Assembly: GCA_038532735.1 (NCBI GenBank)
Contig: JBCBAC010000005.1
Coordinates: 62,001-126,000, forward strand
DNA: 64,000 nt
Origin: JAHTBL01 sp038532735
GTDB lineage: Bacteria; Pseudomonadota; Alphaproteobacteria; Rhodobacterales; Rhodobacteraceae
Direction: 5' to 3'
Translations under genes and position numbers: made by a program
In this document: positions 8,816 to 17,137 of the stretch, in pieces
Numbering within the stretch: position 1 is the first letter of the stretch
Layout of the letters: every line of letters starts with the position of its first letter
The notes under the pieces: generated by a model
Database searches by the model: none
Seen by the model: only the letters and a program-made list of their open reading frames with translations
What the model was told of the DNA's origin: nothing

Positions 8816-9906
8816 TAAAGTGTGACCACGATGCCTTCTTCGGCTGAACGCTGCGCCGCCAAGCCCATCGCGACGGCCTTCGCCCCGTCGCTCAGGCCCA
8901 CCTCCGGCACGCCGCCCTCGCGGACAATCTGCAAGAAACGCTGATGCTGATAATAGGTCGCCCCATTGTGATCCCCCGCCGCCAGAAGCGCCGGATCGAC
9001 GGGTACCGGCTCCATCACCGGCCCTTTGGGGTTTCGCGGCGAAATCTCCAGCTCCGGCACCGGCGGCGGCCCAAGCCTCTCTGGCCAGAACCGCCCCGGC
9101 CCCGGTACCCGCGCCTCGATCTTGCCATCCGGGCCAACTGCGCTGATCTCTTCCTGAAAGCGCGCGCCTTCAGCGAACATGCACAGCTCCAACATCGCCC
9201 GCGCACCGTTGTCGAAATCGACGATCACATAGCCATTGTCCCAGATATCCGGAACCTGCCCGCCGTAAGCCTCATCCAGATGGTTTACCGATTGCCCGGC
9301 GCTGGCCATCACGCGCACCGGCTCGGCCTCCAGAATGAGCCGCATCAAGTCGAAGAAATGGCAGCATTTCTCCACCAGCGTCCCACCTGTCTGCGCATTG
9401 AACCGGTTCCAGTCGCCGATCTTAGGCAGAAACGGAAAGCGATGCTCCCGGATGGTGAGCATCTTCACCCCGCCCGTCACCTGCGCCGCCCGACTAACCA
9501 AGGCCGCAATCGGCGGCATATAGCGATACTCCATCGCCACCCAGACGGGCGCCGCATAATGTTGGGCAAACGCCTCCATCACCGAGGCATCCGCCGGGGC
9601 GGTATAAAGCGGTTTCTCGCACAAGATCGGCAAAACGCGTTTCGCTGCGATCTCATGCAGCTGCGCGACATGCAAGTGGTTCGGGCTGACGATCACCAGA
9701 GCATCCAGCGCGTCAAAGGCCAGCATTTCCGCCAATGAGGTCGCCACATGTGCCCCGCCCGCGATCTTGGCCGCCGCCTGCGCCAGCTCGGCCACCGGAT
9801 CATACACAACCGAGACCTGCGCGCCCTCGAGCAGCGCAATATTGTGGATATGCTCCTGCCCCATCATCCCACAGCCGACAATGCCGTAGTTTACGATATC
9901 CGACAT
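8815..9906 (-). CDS. Gfo/Idh/MocA-family oxidoreductase; candidate NAD-dependent sugar-acid or sulfoquinovoside enzyme
   Basis: A 363-residue NAD(P)-dependent protein. The N-terminal Rossmann motif is YGIVGCGMMGQEH (about residues 7-19). The family EKP motif is CEKPL (about 95-99), and a KCCHFFDLMR segment in the C-terminal domain supplies the usual active-site lysine/histidine. It lies 8 bases downstream of the gntR gene in the same operon. The adjacent divergent genes encode an oxidative desulfonation-type set. Some Gfo/Idh proteins are NAD-dependent sulfoquinovosidases, so this could release sulfoquinovose from its glycosides. That assignment is inference; dehydrogenation of another sugar is the alternative. 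Confidence 0.85.
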   Translation of the reverse strand: MSDIVNYGIVGCGMMGQEHIHNIALLEGAQVSVVYDPVAELAQAAAKIAGGAHVATSLAEMLAFDALDALVIVSPNHLHVAQLHEIAAKRVLPILCEKPLYTAPADASVMEAFAQHYAAPVWVAMEYRYMPPIAALVSRAAQVTGGVKMLTIREHRFPFLPKIGDWNRFNAQTGGTLVEKCCHFFDLMRLILEAEPVRVMASAGQSVNHLDEAYGGQVPDIWDNGYVIVDFDNGARAMLELCMFAEGARFQEEISAVGPDGKIEARVPGPGRFWPERLGPPPVPELEISPRNPKGPVMEPVPVDPALLAAGDHNGATYYQHQRFLQIVREGGVPEVGLSDGAKAVAMGLAAQRSAEEGIVVTL

Positions 9907-9914
9907 TCTTCTTC

Positions 9915-10622
9915 CTATCCTAGTCGGTTTATGTACCGAACTTTGTTATTATCGAACCATGTTTGGGAAACCTCGGCCCGCGCGCCATCCTGATCCCAAC
10001 TGACCCGCTCAATCCATCCGCAGGGTGCGCCAGCGGTCAATCCGAAGTCCTCTGACCCCCAATCCGGCAGCGCGCTCACCCCAATCTGATCCTCAATCCG
10101 GCTGATCCGCAGCCCCAGCGCGCGCTTGTAGAAAAGGTAAAGCGATTCCGACAGATCGTCGGGGGCAATGGACGCAACGTATCCGGCGTCTAGCCAGATC
10201 TCCTCAAGCGCAGCAGGTTCCCTGTCCAGCATCCGCACCCGGCGGATGCGGTGCGCGTCGATGGAGGTTCCAAACACCGGCAAGCTGTCCGGCTTGGCCA
10301 TCCGCTCGACCGACAAAACCCGCGCCGTGGGCAGGCCACCACCGGAGACACGCTCCAACCGAAAGAACGCATAGACACTGTCCGCCTGCCCCGCGCGCAC
10401 GTAGTTGCCGGAGCCATGGACGCGTTCCAGCAACCCCTGCGCCTCCAGCTCCGCCAGTGCTTTTCGCAGCGTGCCAACGGCAATCCCGAGACCCGTCGCC
10501 ATCTCCCGCTCAGGCGGCAAACGGGCGCCGTCGACAAGATGGCCAGCGGCGATCTCGCGGATCAGCATCTCGCTGATTTGCTGCCATTTGGGCAGGCTCG
10601 AAGGGTCGGCTATCGCATCCAA
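9915..10622 (-). CDS. GntR-family regulator, HutC/UTRA type
   Basis: 235 residues. The N-terminal winged helix has the GntR pattern LPPEREMATGLGIAVGTLRKA, the stretch that contacts DNA in the family. The C-terminal part is a UTRA-like ligand-binding domain that in relatives binds sugars or small acids. The only usable start is TTG at 10622; the nearby ATG is out of frame. It is divergent from the monooxygenase operon, with 88 bases between the two starts, and precedes the Gfo/Idh gene. It is the obvious local repressor for both arms, with an intermediate or the imported sugar as likely inducer. Confidence 0.88.
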   Translation of the reverse strand: MDAIADPSSLPKWQQISEMLIREIAAGHLVDGARLPPEREMATGLGIAVGTLRKALAELEAQGLLERVHGSGNYVRAGQADSVYAFFRLERVSGGGLPTARVLSVERMAKPDSLPVFGTSIDAHRIRRVRMLDREPAALEEIWLDAGYVASIAPDDLSESLYLFYKRALGLRISRIEDQIGVSALPDWGSEDFGLTAGAPCGWIERVSWDQDGARAEVSQTWFDNNKVRYINRLG

Positions 10623-10639
10623 GTCACGGACTCAAAAAA

Positions 10640-10664
10640 TTGATACACTATTGATGCATATCAA
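10640..10664. promoter_or_regulatory. candidate GntR operator in divergent promoter
   Basis: TTGAT at 10640-10644 and again at 10651-10655, with the inverted copy ATCAA at 10660-10664. The last two form TTGAT-N4-ATCAA. The repeats lie between the divergent gntR and monooxygenase genes, where a GntR dimer would be expected to bind. Confidence 0.45.
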
Positions 10665-10710
10665 AGTGGATGCTACGCAAGTGAAAAGTTCCATGGGGGG
10701 AAATGAGTCG

Positions 10711-11868
10711 ATGACGATCGTTCCGGTCACATCTGCCGATCTGGATGCCGCTGAAGTCTCGTGGTTTTCTGCGCTTTGCTCGGATGATTATGCCTATCTG
10801 GGCGTGCCCGATGGCGCATTGCGCTCCTCTTGGGAACACTGCCGCGACATCCTGCTGGAGGCCGAAGCGCAGGGCTTTCGCAACATTCTTTGCCCGTCTT
10901 CTTACCAGGTCGGGCAGGACACGCTGAGCTTCGTGGCGGGCTGCGCTCCGTTAACCAAGTCGATCAACATGCTGGCTGCGATCCGCTGCGGCGAGATGCA
11001 GCCCATCATGCTGGCGCGCACGGTTGCGACGCTGGATCATATGCTCAAAGGGCGGCTGACGCTGAATGTCATCAGTTCCGACTTCCCCGGCGAGGTGGCC
11101 GAAAGCGCCTATCGCTATAAGCGCTCCAAGGAAGTCGTTGAAATCCTTAAACAAGCCTGGACGCGGGACGAGATCACCCATCACGGGGATGTCTTTCATT
11201 TCGAGAATGTCCCGACCGATCCCGCGCGGCCCTACCAGCAAAATGGCGGTCCGCTTCTTTACTTCGGAGGCTACTCCCCCGCCGCGCTCGACCTGTGCGC
11301 ACAGCATTGCGATGTCTATCTGATGTGGCCTGAACCGGAAGAAAATATCGCCCAGCGGATGAAGGACGTTAACCAACGCGCGGCAGATTACGGGCGGACG
11401 TTGGATTACGGATTGCGTGTCCACATGATCGTCCGCGACACGGAAGCCGAAGCCAAGGACTATGCCGAGCATCTGGTCAGCAAGCTGGATGATGAATACG
11501 GCCAACTGATCCGCGACCGCGCCCATGACAGCATCTCTCTGGGTGTGGCGCACCAGGCAAAGGCGCGCGAATTGGCAGATAAATTCGGCTATGTGGAGCC
11601 GCATTTGTGGACGGGCATCGGGCGCGCACGATCGGGCTGCGGTGCAGCCCTTGTCGGATCGACCGATCAGCTCATGTCCAAGATTGAAGCCTATCAAAAG
11701 ATGGGCATCCGCGCGTTCATCTTCTCGGGCTACCCGCATATCGACGAGTGCAAATCCTTCGGCAGCCGCGTGTTGCCAAATCTGAAAACCTGTTCTCTGC
11801 CAGAGGTTTATGGCCGCGTCCCGGCAGAGACACCCGCAACGCCGCTAGGCGTAGGAGAGCGCCGCTAA
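10711..11868 (+). CDS. LLM-class flavin-dependent monooxygenase, SsuD-like; candidate sulfoquinovose monooxygenase
   Basis: A 385-residue TIM-barrel protein of the bacterial luciferase-like superfamily, close to alkanesulfonate monooxygenases: NVISSD in the mid-barrel and the SGCGAALVGS loop near the C-terminus correspond to SsuD landmarks. Such enzymes use reduced flavin and O2 to cleave C-S bonds and release sulfite. The start is the ATG at 10711, preceded by GGGGGGA at 10695-10701. The stop overlaps the aldo-keto reductase start (TAATG), and a flavin reductase follows. The trio monooxygenase, aldo-keto reductase and flavin reductase is that of the sulfo-SMO pathway described in Agrobacterium. 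The exact substrate is inferred. Confidence 0.88.
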   Translation: MTIVPVTSADLDAAEVSWFSALCSDDYAYLGVPDGALRSSWEHCRDILLEAEAQGFRNILCPSSYQVGQDTLSFVAGCAPLTKSINMLAAIRCGEMQPIMLARTVATLDHMLKGRLTLNVISSDFPGEVAESAYRYKRSKEVVEILKQAWTRDEITHHGDVFHFENVPTDPARPYQQNGGPLLYFGGYSPAALDLCAQHCDVYLMWPEPEENIAQRMKDVNQRAADYGRTLDYGLRVHMIVRDTEAEAKDYAEHLVSKLDDEYGQLIRDRAHDSISLGVAHQAKARELADKFGYVEPHLWTGIGRARSGCGAALVGSTDQLMSKIEAYQKMGIRAFIFSGYPHIDECKSFGSRVLPNLKTCSLPEVYGRVPAETPATPLGVGERR

Positions 11869-12761
11869 TGGACCGTATTACATTAACCAAAGGGTTGGAG
11901 TTCAGCCGCATCGTTTATGGAATGTGGCGTCTGGGCGACGATACTGACACCTCCACCGCCCATGTCCGCGCCAAGATTGATGCGTGTCTGGAGCAGGGAT
12001 TAACCACGTTTGACCAAGCCGATATCTATGGCGATTACGGTGCGGAAGCCCTGTTGGGCGCGGCCTTGAAAGAGGCCCCAGGATTGCGCGATCAGATGGA
12101 GATTGTGACCAAATGCGATATCGTGGCCCCCATCGGGAAGTATAGCAACAAGCCGGTCAAATACTACGACACGAGCCGCGATCATATCTTAGCTTCGGTC
12201 GATACATCGTTGAAAAATATGAATATTGATCAGATTGACCTTCTGCTGATCCACCGCCCTGATCCGCTGATGGACCACCATGAGACCGGGGCCGCGCTGG
12301 ACGAAGTCGTCGCCTCTGGCAAGGTGCGCCACGTGGGTGTATCGAACTTCAAACCGTGGGATTGGGAACTGCTGAGCAGCGCCATGAAGCAGCCGCTGGT
12401 TACCAACCAGATCGAACTGAGCCTCCTGGCCCATGATGCGTTTATCAACGGTGACCTCGCGTTTTTGCAGCGCCACGGCGTTGCGCCGATGGCTTGGTCG
12501 CCACTTGGTGGCGGGGGCTTGTTTGGCGCGGACAATGCGGCCCTGCGCACCGCGTTAACCACAATTGGAGAGGCCCACGGTATCGATGATGCGGCGGTTG
12601 CCGTGGCATGGCTGCTGGCCCACCCTGCAAACATCCTACCGGTGATGGGCACGAACAATATCTCGCGCATCAAGGCGCTGTCGGACGCATTCAAGGTGGA
12701 AATGGACCGCGAGACGTGGTTCGCTCTTTACACACACGCACTGGGTCACGAGGTGCCATGA
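11868..12761 (+). CDS. aldo/keto reductase; candidate 6-oxo-glucose reductase
   Basis: A 297-residue NAD(P)H-dependent reductase of the aldo-keto reductase fold, YdhF-like. The catalytic tetrad can be read: Asp in FDQADIYG, Tyr in the same motif, Lys in VTKCD and His in LLIHRPDP. The start overlaps the monooxygenase stop by one base, and the stop overlaps the flavin reductase start as ATGA, so the three are translated together. In the sulfo-SMO pathway the monooxygenase product 6-oxo-glucose is reduced to glucose by such an enzyme. Sequence features such as RIVYGMWRLGDD fit the SmoB type as I remember it, but I could not align them. Confidence 0.9.
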   Translation: MDRITLTKGLEFSRIVYGMWRLGDDTDTSTAHVRAKIDACLEQGLTTFDQADIYGDYGAEALLGAALKEAPGLRDQMEIVTKCDIVAPIGKYSNKPVKYYDTSRDHILASVDTSLKNMNIDQIDLLLIHRPDPLMDHHETGAALDEVVASGKVRHVGVSNFKPWDWELLSSAMKQPLVTNQIELSLLAHDAFINGDLAFLQRHGVAPMAWSPLGGGGLFGADNAALRTALTTIGEAHGIDDAAVAVAWLLAHPANILPVMGTNNISRIKALSDAFKVEMDRETWFALYTHALGHEVP

Positions 12762-13270
12762 TGGACGGAGCCGAGGGGGCTTTCATGCAGGATTTCACGC
12801 CGGGGCCGGACACCTCCCGCGCCTTTCGCGATGCTCTGGGCAAATTCGCAACCGGCGTCACCGTGATCACGGCGCCGGGCCCTTGTGGGATCACCGCCAA
12901 CAGTTTCGCGTCGGTCTCCCTTGAACCTGCGCTGGTGCTCTGGTCGCTCGACAAGGCCTCCACGCGCTTTGACGTTTACCACGATTGTCCGCATTACGCG
13001 ATCCACGTCATGGCGGCGGAGCAATCGGACATCGCAATGGGCTTTGCCAAAACACGCAACGCGTTTGAGGGGCTTGATTGGCACCCCAGCGCGCATGATG
13101 TGCCCCTGATTGAAAACTGCCTCGCGCGCTTTGAATGCACGCTTGAGGCCACCCATGATGCAGGCGACCACCTTATCCAGGTCGGTCGCGTCATCCGCGC
13201 GCAATTGCGTGAAGGCAAGCCGTTGGTGTTTGCAGGTGGCCAGTTTGGTCACTTTAACGAAGGGCCGTAA
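12758..13270 (+). CDS. flavin reductase (FMN/FAD-binding split-barrel)
   Basis: 170 residues of the flavin reductase domain family, with FATGVTVITA near the N-terminus and the typical GITANSFASVSLEPALV flavin-binding stretch. It supplies reduced flavin to a two-component monooxygenase. The ATG at 12758 overlaps the previous stop codon (ATGA); a second ATG at 12761 is in frame. Its place directly after the monooxygenase and aldo-keto reductase makes it the electron donor of the LLM monooxygenase. Confidence 0.92.
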   Translation: MMDGAEGAFMQDFTPGPDTSRAFRDALGKFATGVTVITAPGPCGITANSFASVSLEPALVLWSLDKASTRFDVYHDCPHYAIHVMAAEQSDIAMGFAKTRNAFEGLDWHPSAHDVPLIENCLARFECTLEATHDAGDHLIQVGRVIRAQLREGKPLVFAGGQFGHFNEGP

Positions 13271-13281
13271 GAGCCTGATAA

Positions 13282-13297
13282 GTCCGTAAAAACGGAC
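13282..13297 (+). other. small hairpin between catabolic and transport genes
   Basis: GTCCGT-AAAA-ACGGAC, a perfect 6-bp stem with a tetraloop in the 45-base gap before the TRAP genes. There is no T-tract, so it is more likely an mRNA-processing or stability element than a terminator. Confidence 0.45.
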
Positions 13298-13315
13298 AAC
13301 ATGGGAGGATGCGTC

Positions 13316-13906
13316 ATGGCGCTGTTGTTTGGGCTTCTACGGCCTTTGCAGCTATTTAATGATGTGGTGCTGCGCATCGGCCGTGCGCTTGCCATACTCG
13401 CGCTGGCGCTGATGGTCTGCCTGATCCTGGGCCAGGTCTTCTTCCGATATGTCCTGAACGACGCGCCCAATTGGACCGAAGAAGGCGCACGGTTTTTGAT
13501 GCTGTGGATGACGGGTCTGATCGCGCCGATGGCCTACCGGCAGGGTGGTTTCGTGGCGATTGATATGCTGGAGCGGGCTTTGGGGCGGCTCCTCTCGGCG
13601 CTGCTTACTTTAACCTTGTTAACCATCGCTTTGGTCGTCCTAGTTTATTGCGTGCAACTGGGCTGGTCCAACGTTGACAGCCTCACGGGGCGCGGGCGGT
13701 CAGCGTCATTGCGTCTGCCTTTGGACCTGTTGGGCGGCGAGGCAATCCGGTTTCGGAATTCCTGGGCCTATGCGTCGCTCTTCGTGGGCTTCGTTCTGTT
13801 AACCATCGTCAATATAGAGCTGATGCTGCGCCAGATCATCCGGTTACTGGGTGGCGAAGATCGATTGCCCCCTCTGTCTGACCCCAACGTGGCGAGGGCG
13901 GATTGA
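13316..13906 (+). CDS. TRAP transporter small permease (DctQ)
   Basis: A 196-residue inner-membrane protein with four hydrophobic helices and the DctQ pattern FFRYVLNDAPNWTEE...FLMLWM. With DctM and DctP it forms a sodium-driven importer for carboxylates, sulfonates or sugar acids. The ATG at 13316 follows GGGAGGA at 13303-13309 by 6 bases. The stop overlaps the dctM start (TGATG). It belongs to the monooxygenase operon. Confidence 0.93.
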   Translation: MALLFGLLRPLQLFNDVVLRIGRALAILALALMVCLILGQVFFRYVLNDAPNWTEEGARFLMLWMTGLIAPMAYRQGGFVAIDMLERALGRLLSALLTLTLLTIALVVLVYCVQLGWSNVDSLTGRGRSASLRLPLDLLGGEAIRFRNSWAYASLFVGFVLLTIVNIELMLRQIIRLLGGEDRLPPLSDPNVARAD

Positions 13907-15393
13907 TGCTGATCTGGTTCCTGCCACTTTTCCTGATCCTTCTGATGATCGGCCTGCCGGTTGTCTTCGGGCTCTTGGCAGCACCTGGATTGCTGCTGAT
14001 CCTCGATGGCTCCAGCCGCGACCTCGCTGTGCTTTATCGCAATCTTTACAACGGGATAGACAGCTTTCCACTGATGGCGCTGCCCTTCTTCATGCTCGCA
14101 GGCGAGATTATGAACCGCGGGGGGATCACCACGCGTCTGGTCGAGTTTTCGCAGGCCTTTATGGGGCATCTGCGCGGCGGGTTGGCCCATGTGAACATCC
14201 TCAGCTCGATCCTTTTTGCTGGGCTGTCGGGATCTGCGGTCGCCGACACCTCGGCGCTCGGCTCGACGCTGATCCCGGCGATGGAGAAGAATGGCTATTC
14301 GCGCAAATTTGCCGCCGCGGTGACGGCCGCCTCCTCCGTCATCGGGCCAATCATTCCGCCGTCGGGCATCATGATCATCTACGCTTACGTGATGGGCGAA
14401 TCCGTGGCTGCGTTGTTCCTTGCGGGGATCGTGCCGGGCATTCTGGTGGGGGTCGGCCTGATGGTCATGGTGCGGTTGATGGCGGACCGCTACGACCTGC
14501 CGAAGGCCGAGCGGATCGTTACCAAGAACCAGACAATCACACCACTGGAAGCGCGCGTGAGCTTCGTGCTGATCCGCATCAACGTCGCGGGTCTACTCTA
14601 CGCGCTTTTCGCGGGCATCCGCGCCGCGTTCGGGCTGGAGATTAACCTTAATGGCTGGCTCATCTTTCTTATCTTCCTGCCGATTGCGCATGGTCTGATG
14701 ATGTGGCTGCGCGCCAATGTCAGCAGTGACTTTCGGCTCGTGTGCAAGAAAGCCGTGGCCCCGTTGCAAACGCCGATCATTATCCTGGGCGGCATCCTTG
14801 TAGGCGTCTTCACCCCGACAGAGGCTTCGGCCATCGCCGTCGCCTACGCCATCATCGTCAGCTTTTTCGTGCTGCGCTCGATGACATTCAAAGACCTCGG
14901 CCCGGTGCTCGCGCGCTCGGCGCTGGCCTCCTCTGCCGTGCTTCTGCTGGTCGGCGCAGCAGTCGCCTTCAAGACCGTCGTGTCCCTGTCATACGCGCCG
15001 CAGATACTGACCGAGTTCATCCTGTCGCTCTCCGAGAACCCGCTGATATTATTATTCCTTATCAATATCTTGCTCTTTATCGTCGGCATGTTCCTCGACG
15101 CTGGACCGGCGATCATCATCCTTGGCCCGATCCTTGGGCCGATCTTTACAGAACTTGGCGTCCACCCCGTCCACTTCGCCATCATCATGAGCGTCAACCT
15201 GACCGTGGGATTGGCAACGCCGCCCATGGGACTTGTGCTCTTCGTGGCCTCAACAGTGTCTGGCGAGAAGGTGGAAACCGTCTCGCGCGCCATCCTGCCA
15301 TTTCTTGCCGTCGAAGTGCTGGTGATCTTCCTGATCACCTTCTTCCCGGCTATTTCCATGACGATCCCCCGTCTCACGGGCTTCGTCCAATGA
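13906..15393 (+). CDS. TRAP transporter large permease (DctM)
   Basis: A 495-residue membrane protein with about a dozen helices and the DctM hallmarks ALPFFMLAGEIMNRGG, SGSAVADTSALG and PPSGIMIIYAY. It forms the transport channel with DctQ. The ATG at 13906 overlaps the DctQ stop codon; an in-frame TTG three bases earlier is less likely. It has a longer central loop (about residues 200-250) than minimal DctM proteins. Confidence 0.94.
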   Translation: MLIWFLPLFLILLMIGLPVVFGLLAAPGLLLILDGSSRDLAVLYRNLYNGIDSFPLMALPFFMLAGEIMNRGGITTRLVEFSQAFMGHLRGGLAHVNILSSILFAGLSGSAVADTSALGSTLIPAMEKNGYSRKFAAAVTAASSVIGPIIPPSGIMIIYAYVMGESVAALFLAGIVPGILVGVGLMVMVRLMADRYDLPKAERIVTKNQTITPLEARVSFVLIRINVAGLLYALFAGIRAAFGLEINLNGWLIFLIFLPIAHGLMMWLRANVSSDFRLVCKKAVAPLQTPIIILGGILVGVFTPTEASAIAVAYAIIVSFFVLRSMTFKDLGPVLARSALASSAVLLLVGAAVAFKTVVSLSYAPQILTEFILSLSENPLILLFLINILLFIVGMFLDAGPAIIILGPILGPIFTELGVHPVHFAIIMSVNLTVGLATPPMGLVLFVASTVSGEKVETVSRAILPFLAVEVLVIFLITFFPAISMTIPRLTGFVQ

Positions 15394-15424
15394 CCGCTGC
15401 AATAACCTGAAAGGGAGGTTCATA

Positions 15425-16483
15425 ATGCTTAAAGGTCTCACCAAGTCGCTCGTCGCAGCGACCTTACTGGCAGCCATGCCATTAACCGCGATTGCGCAGG
15501 AATACACCTTGCGCGCCACGGCCAACTCCAACGAAAACGACGAAGATTACGACGGCCTCGTGGTCTTCAAGAACTACGTCGAAGCGGCTTCCAATGGCGC
15601 GATTGAGGTTGAGCTTTTCATCGGCACGCAGCTTTGCTCCAAAGGGGCGGAATGCCTGCAGGGCGTTGCGGATGGCTCGATTGACATCTACATCTCGACC
15701 TCTGGCGGCGCGTCGTCGATCTTTCCCTACGTGCAAGTGCTCGACCTGCCCTACCTGATGGCCGATGACCGCGTAGCCGAACACGTCCTCTCCGGCGATT
15801 TCGTCCGCACCATGCGCGAAATGGCGCTGGAAGACAGCGGCGACGCGATCCGCCTGATGACGATTGGCAACACCGGCGGCTGGCGCAACTTTGCCAACAC
15901 CCAGCGCCGGATCGCAGCACCGTCCGACATGGACGGGTTAAAAATCCGCACCGTGGTTGCTGACCTGCCGCAAGAGCTGGTTCGCGCGCTTGGTGCCTCC
16001 CCCACACCGATCCCGTGGCCTGAGCTTTTCACCAGCTTCCAGACCGGCGTCGTTGACGGCTCCAAGAACGGGATCACCGACATCATGGGCATGAAATTCC
16101 CTGATGCCGGCCTGCAATATGTGACGCTGGACGGTCACGCCTACATGGGCGCGCTGTGGTGGATGTCGAACGAGAAGTTCATGTCCATGCCCGAGGATAT
16201 GCGCCGTGTGGTCGTCGATGGCTTCTATGCGCTGCAGCAGGCCACATTTGCCTCGCCCAAGCGCAAGTCCATTCAGGCCTATGAGGACTTTGTCGCCGGT
16301 GGCGGTGATCTCTATGTTCCGACACCTGAAGAAAAGGCCGTGTTCGCGGAAGCTGCAAAGCCCGTCTATGACTGGTTTCAGGCCAATATCGACGGTGGCG
16401 AGCGTATCTATAACGCGCTGGTCGAAGCCGTCGCCGAGGCCGAAGCCGAGATTGGGGCTGCACGGGACGCCGACCTGAACTAA
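15425..16483 (+). CDS. TRAP transporter substrate-binding protein (DctP family)
   Basis: A 352-residue periplasmic receptor. The signal peptide ends at about residue 24 (LTAIAQ). The DctP fold is supported by LKIRTVVADL with the conserved Arg that binds the ligand's acidic group, and by FQTGVVDGSKNGITD. The start ATG at 15425 has GGGAGG 8-13 bases upstream. The ligand is not readable from sequence. If the operon serves sulfoquinovose, the Arg would face the sulfonate or a sugar carboxylate. A strong terminator follows. Confidence 0.93.
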   Translation: MLKGLTKSLVAATLLAAMPLTAIAQEYTLRATANSNENDEDYDGLVVFKNYVEAASNGAIEVELFIGTQLCSKGAECLQGVADGSIDIYISTSGGASSIFPYVQVLDLPYLMADDRVAEHVLSGDFVRTMREMALEDSGDAIRLMTIGNTGGWRNFANTQRRIAAPSDMDGLKIRTVVADLPQELVRALGASPTPIPWPELFTSFQTGVVDGSKNGITDIMGMKFPDAGLQYVTLDGHAYMGALWWMSNEKFMSMPEDMRRVVVDGFYALQQATFASPKRKSIQAYEDFVAGGGDLYVPTPEEKAVFAEAAKPVYDWFQANIDGGERIYNALVEAVAEAEAEIGAARDADLN

Positions 16484-16510
16484 GGGCGCCTATACGATAA
16501 GACCTTGAGA

Positions 16511-16541
16511 AGCGCCGCACACAGAATTGCGGCGCTTTTTA
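16511..16541 (+). terminator. rho-independent terminator of the monooxygenase/TRAP operon
   Basis: AGCGCCGCA-N8-TGCGGCGCT followed by TTTTATT. A perfect 9-bp GC-rich stem, 28 bases after the dctP stop. Confidence 0.9.
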
Positions 16542-16554
16542 TTCAAATTATTCG

Positions 16555-16589
16555 CTTCGCTTTTTCCAAATATCCTCGCCGAAGGCTCC
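16555..16589 (-). repeat. dispersed GGATATTT element, copy B
   Basis: Minus-strand reading: GGAGCCTTCGGCGAGGATAT, then TTGGAAAAAGCGAAG. It lies between the TRAP operon terminator and the 3' end of the Sel1-repeat gene. Confidence 0.65.
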
Positions 16590-16621
16590 GACGCTTCCAA
16601 AAGCGCAAAAGGCGGATACAC

Positions 16622-17092
16622 TCAGCGAAACGGATACATCCAGACCCGGTAATCATCGATCAATTCATGCGCCTTTTCGATCTGCTCAGCCGTCATTTTC
16701 TTGACCACCTCTTCCTGCGAGATCGCGGCATCCGGGTCGCCGCCAATCGCGCTGAGCACGTACCACATATAGGCGCGGGTCAGATCCGGGGCGGGCATGC
16801 CAAGCCCAACTTCGTAATACCAGCCGACCCCGCTTTGTGCGCCGGGATGCCCTTTCATGGCGCTGCGCAGATACCAGTCGAACGCGCGGACATAGTCTTG
16901 CTCGACCCCCAGACCGAGTGCATACATCACACCGATCAGTTCTTCGGCATCAGCGTTTCCAGAGCGCGCCGCGGGCCAAAACTCCTCCATCGCCTCTTCA
17001 AAGCGCCCCGCCTCCATCAGATCGCGGCCTTTTTCGATCTCGGCCAGCACAGGCGTGGCCAGAAGGCAAAATGCGGCGGCGTATTTCAGCAT
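16622..17092 (-). CDS. secreted Sel1/TPR-like repeat protein
   Basis: 156 residues with a signal peptide (MLKYAAAFCLLATPVLAE, cleavage after about residue 17). Two or more Sel1-type repeats follow, for example ADAEELIGVMYALGLGV.QDYVRAFDWY and the next repeat starting GHPGAQSGVGWYYEVGLG. Sel1 repeats mediate protein contacts; the partner is unknown. The start ATG at 17092 has AAGGA 8 bases upstream. The 5' end lies against, and perhaps overlaps, the beginning of the divergent di-haem peroxidase gene. Confidence 0.85.
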   Translation of the reverse strand: MLKYAAAFCLLATPVLAEIEKGRDLMEAGRFEEAMEEFWPAARSGNADAEELIGVMYALGLGVEQDYVRAFDWYLRSAMKGHPGAQSGVGWYYEVGLGMPAPDLTRAYMWYVLSAIGGDPDAAISQEEVVKKMTAEQIEKAHELIDDYRVWMYPFR

Positions 17093-17137
17093 CTTTGGGT
17101 CCTTGCGGTTGTCGCAACGCCCGCGGCCTCCCAACCG

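Noticed and set aside
16505..17070. Plus-strand open frame running upstream of the di-haem peroxidase
   Set aside because: It is antisense to the Sel1-repeat gene, which has a signal peptide, repeats and a ribosome site. The translated segment has no recognisable domain.
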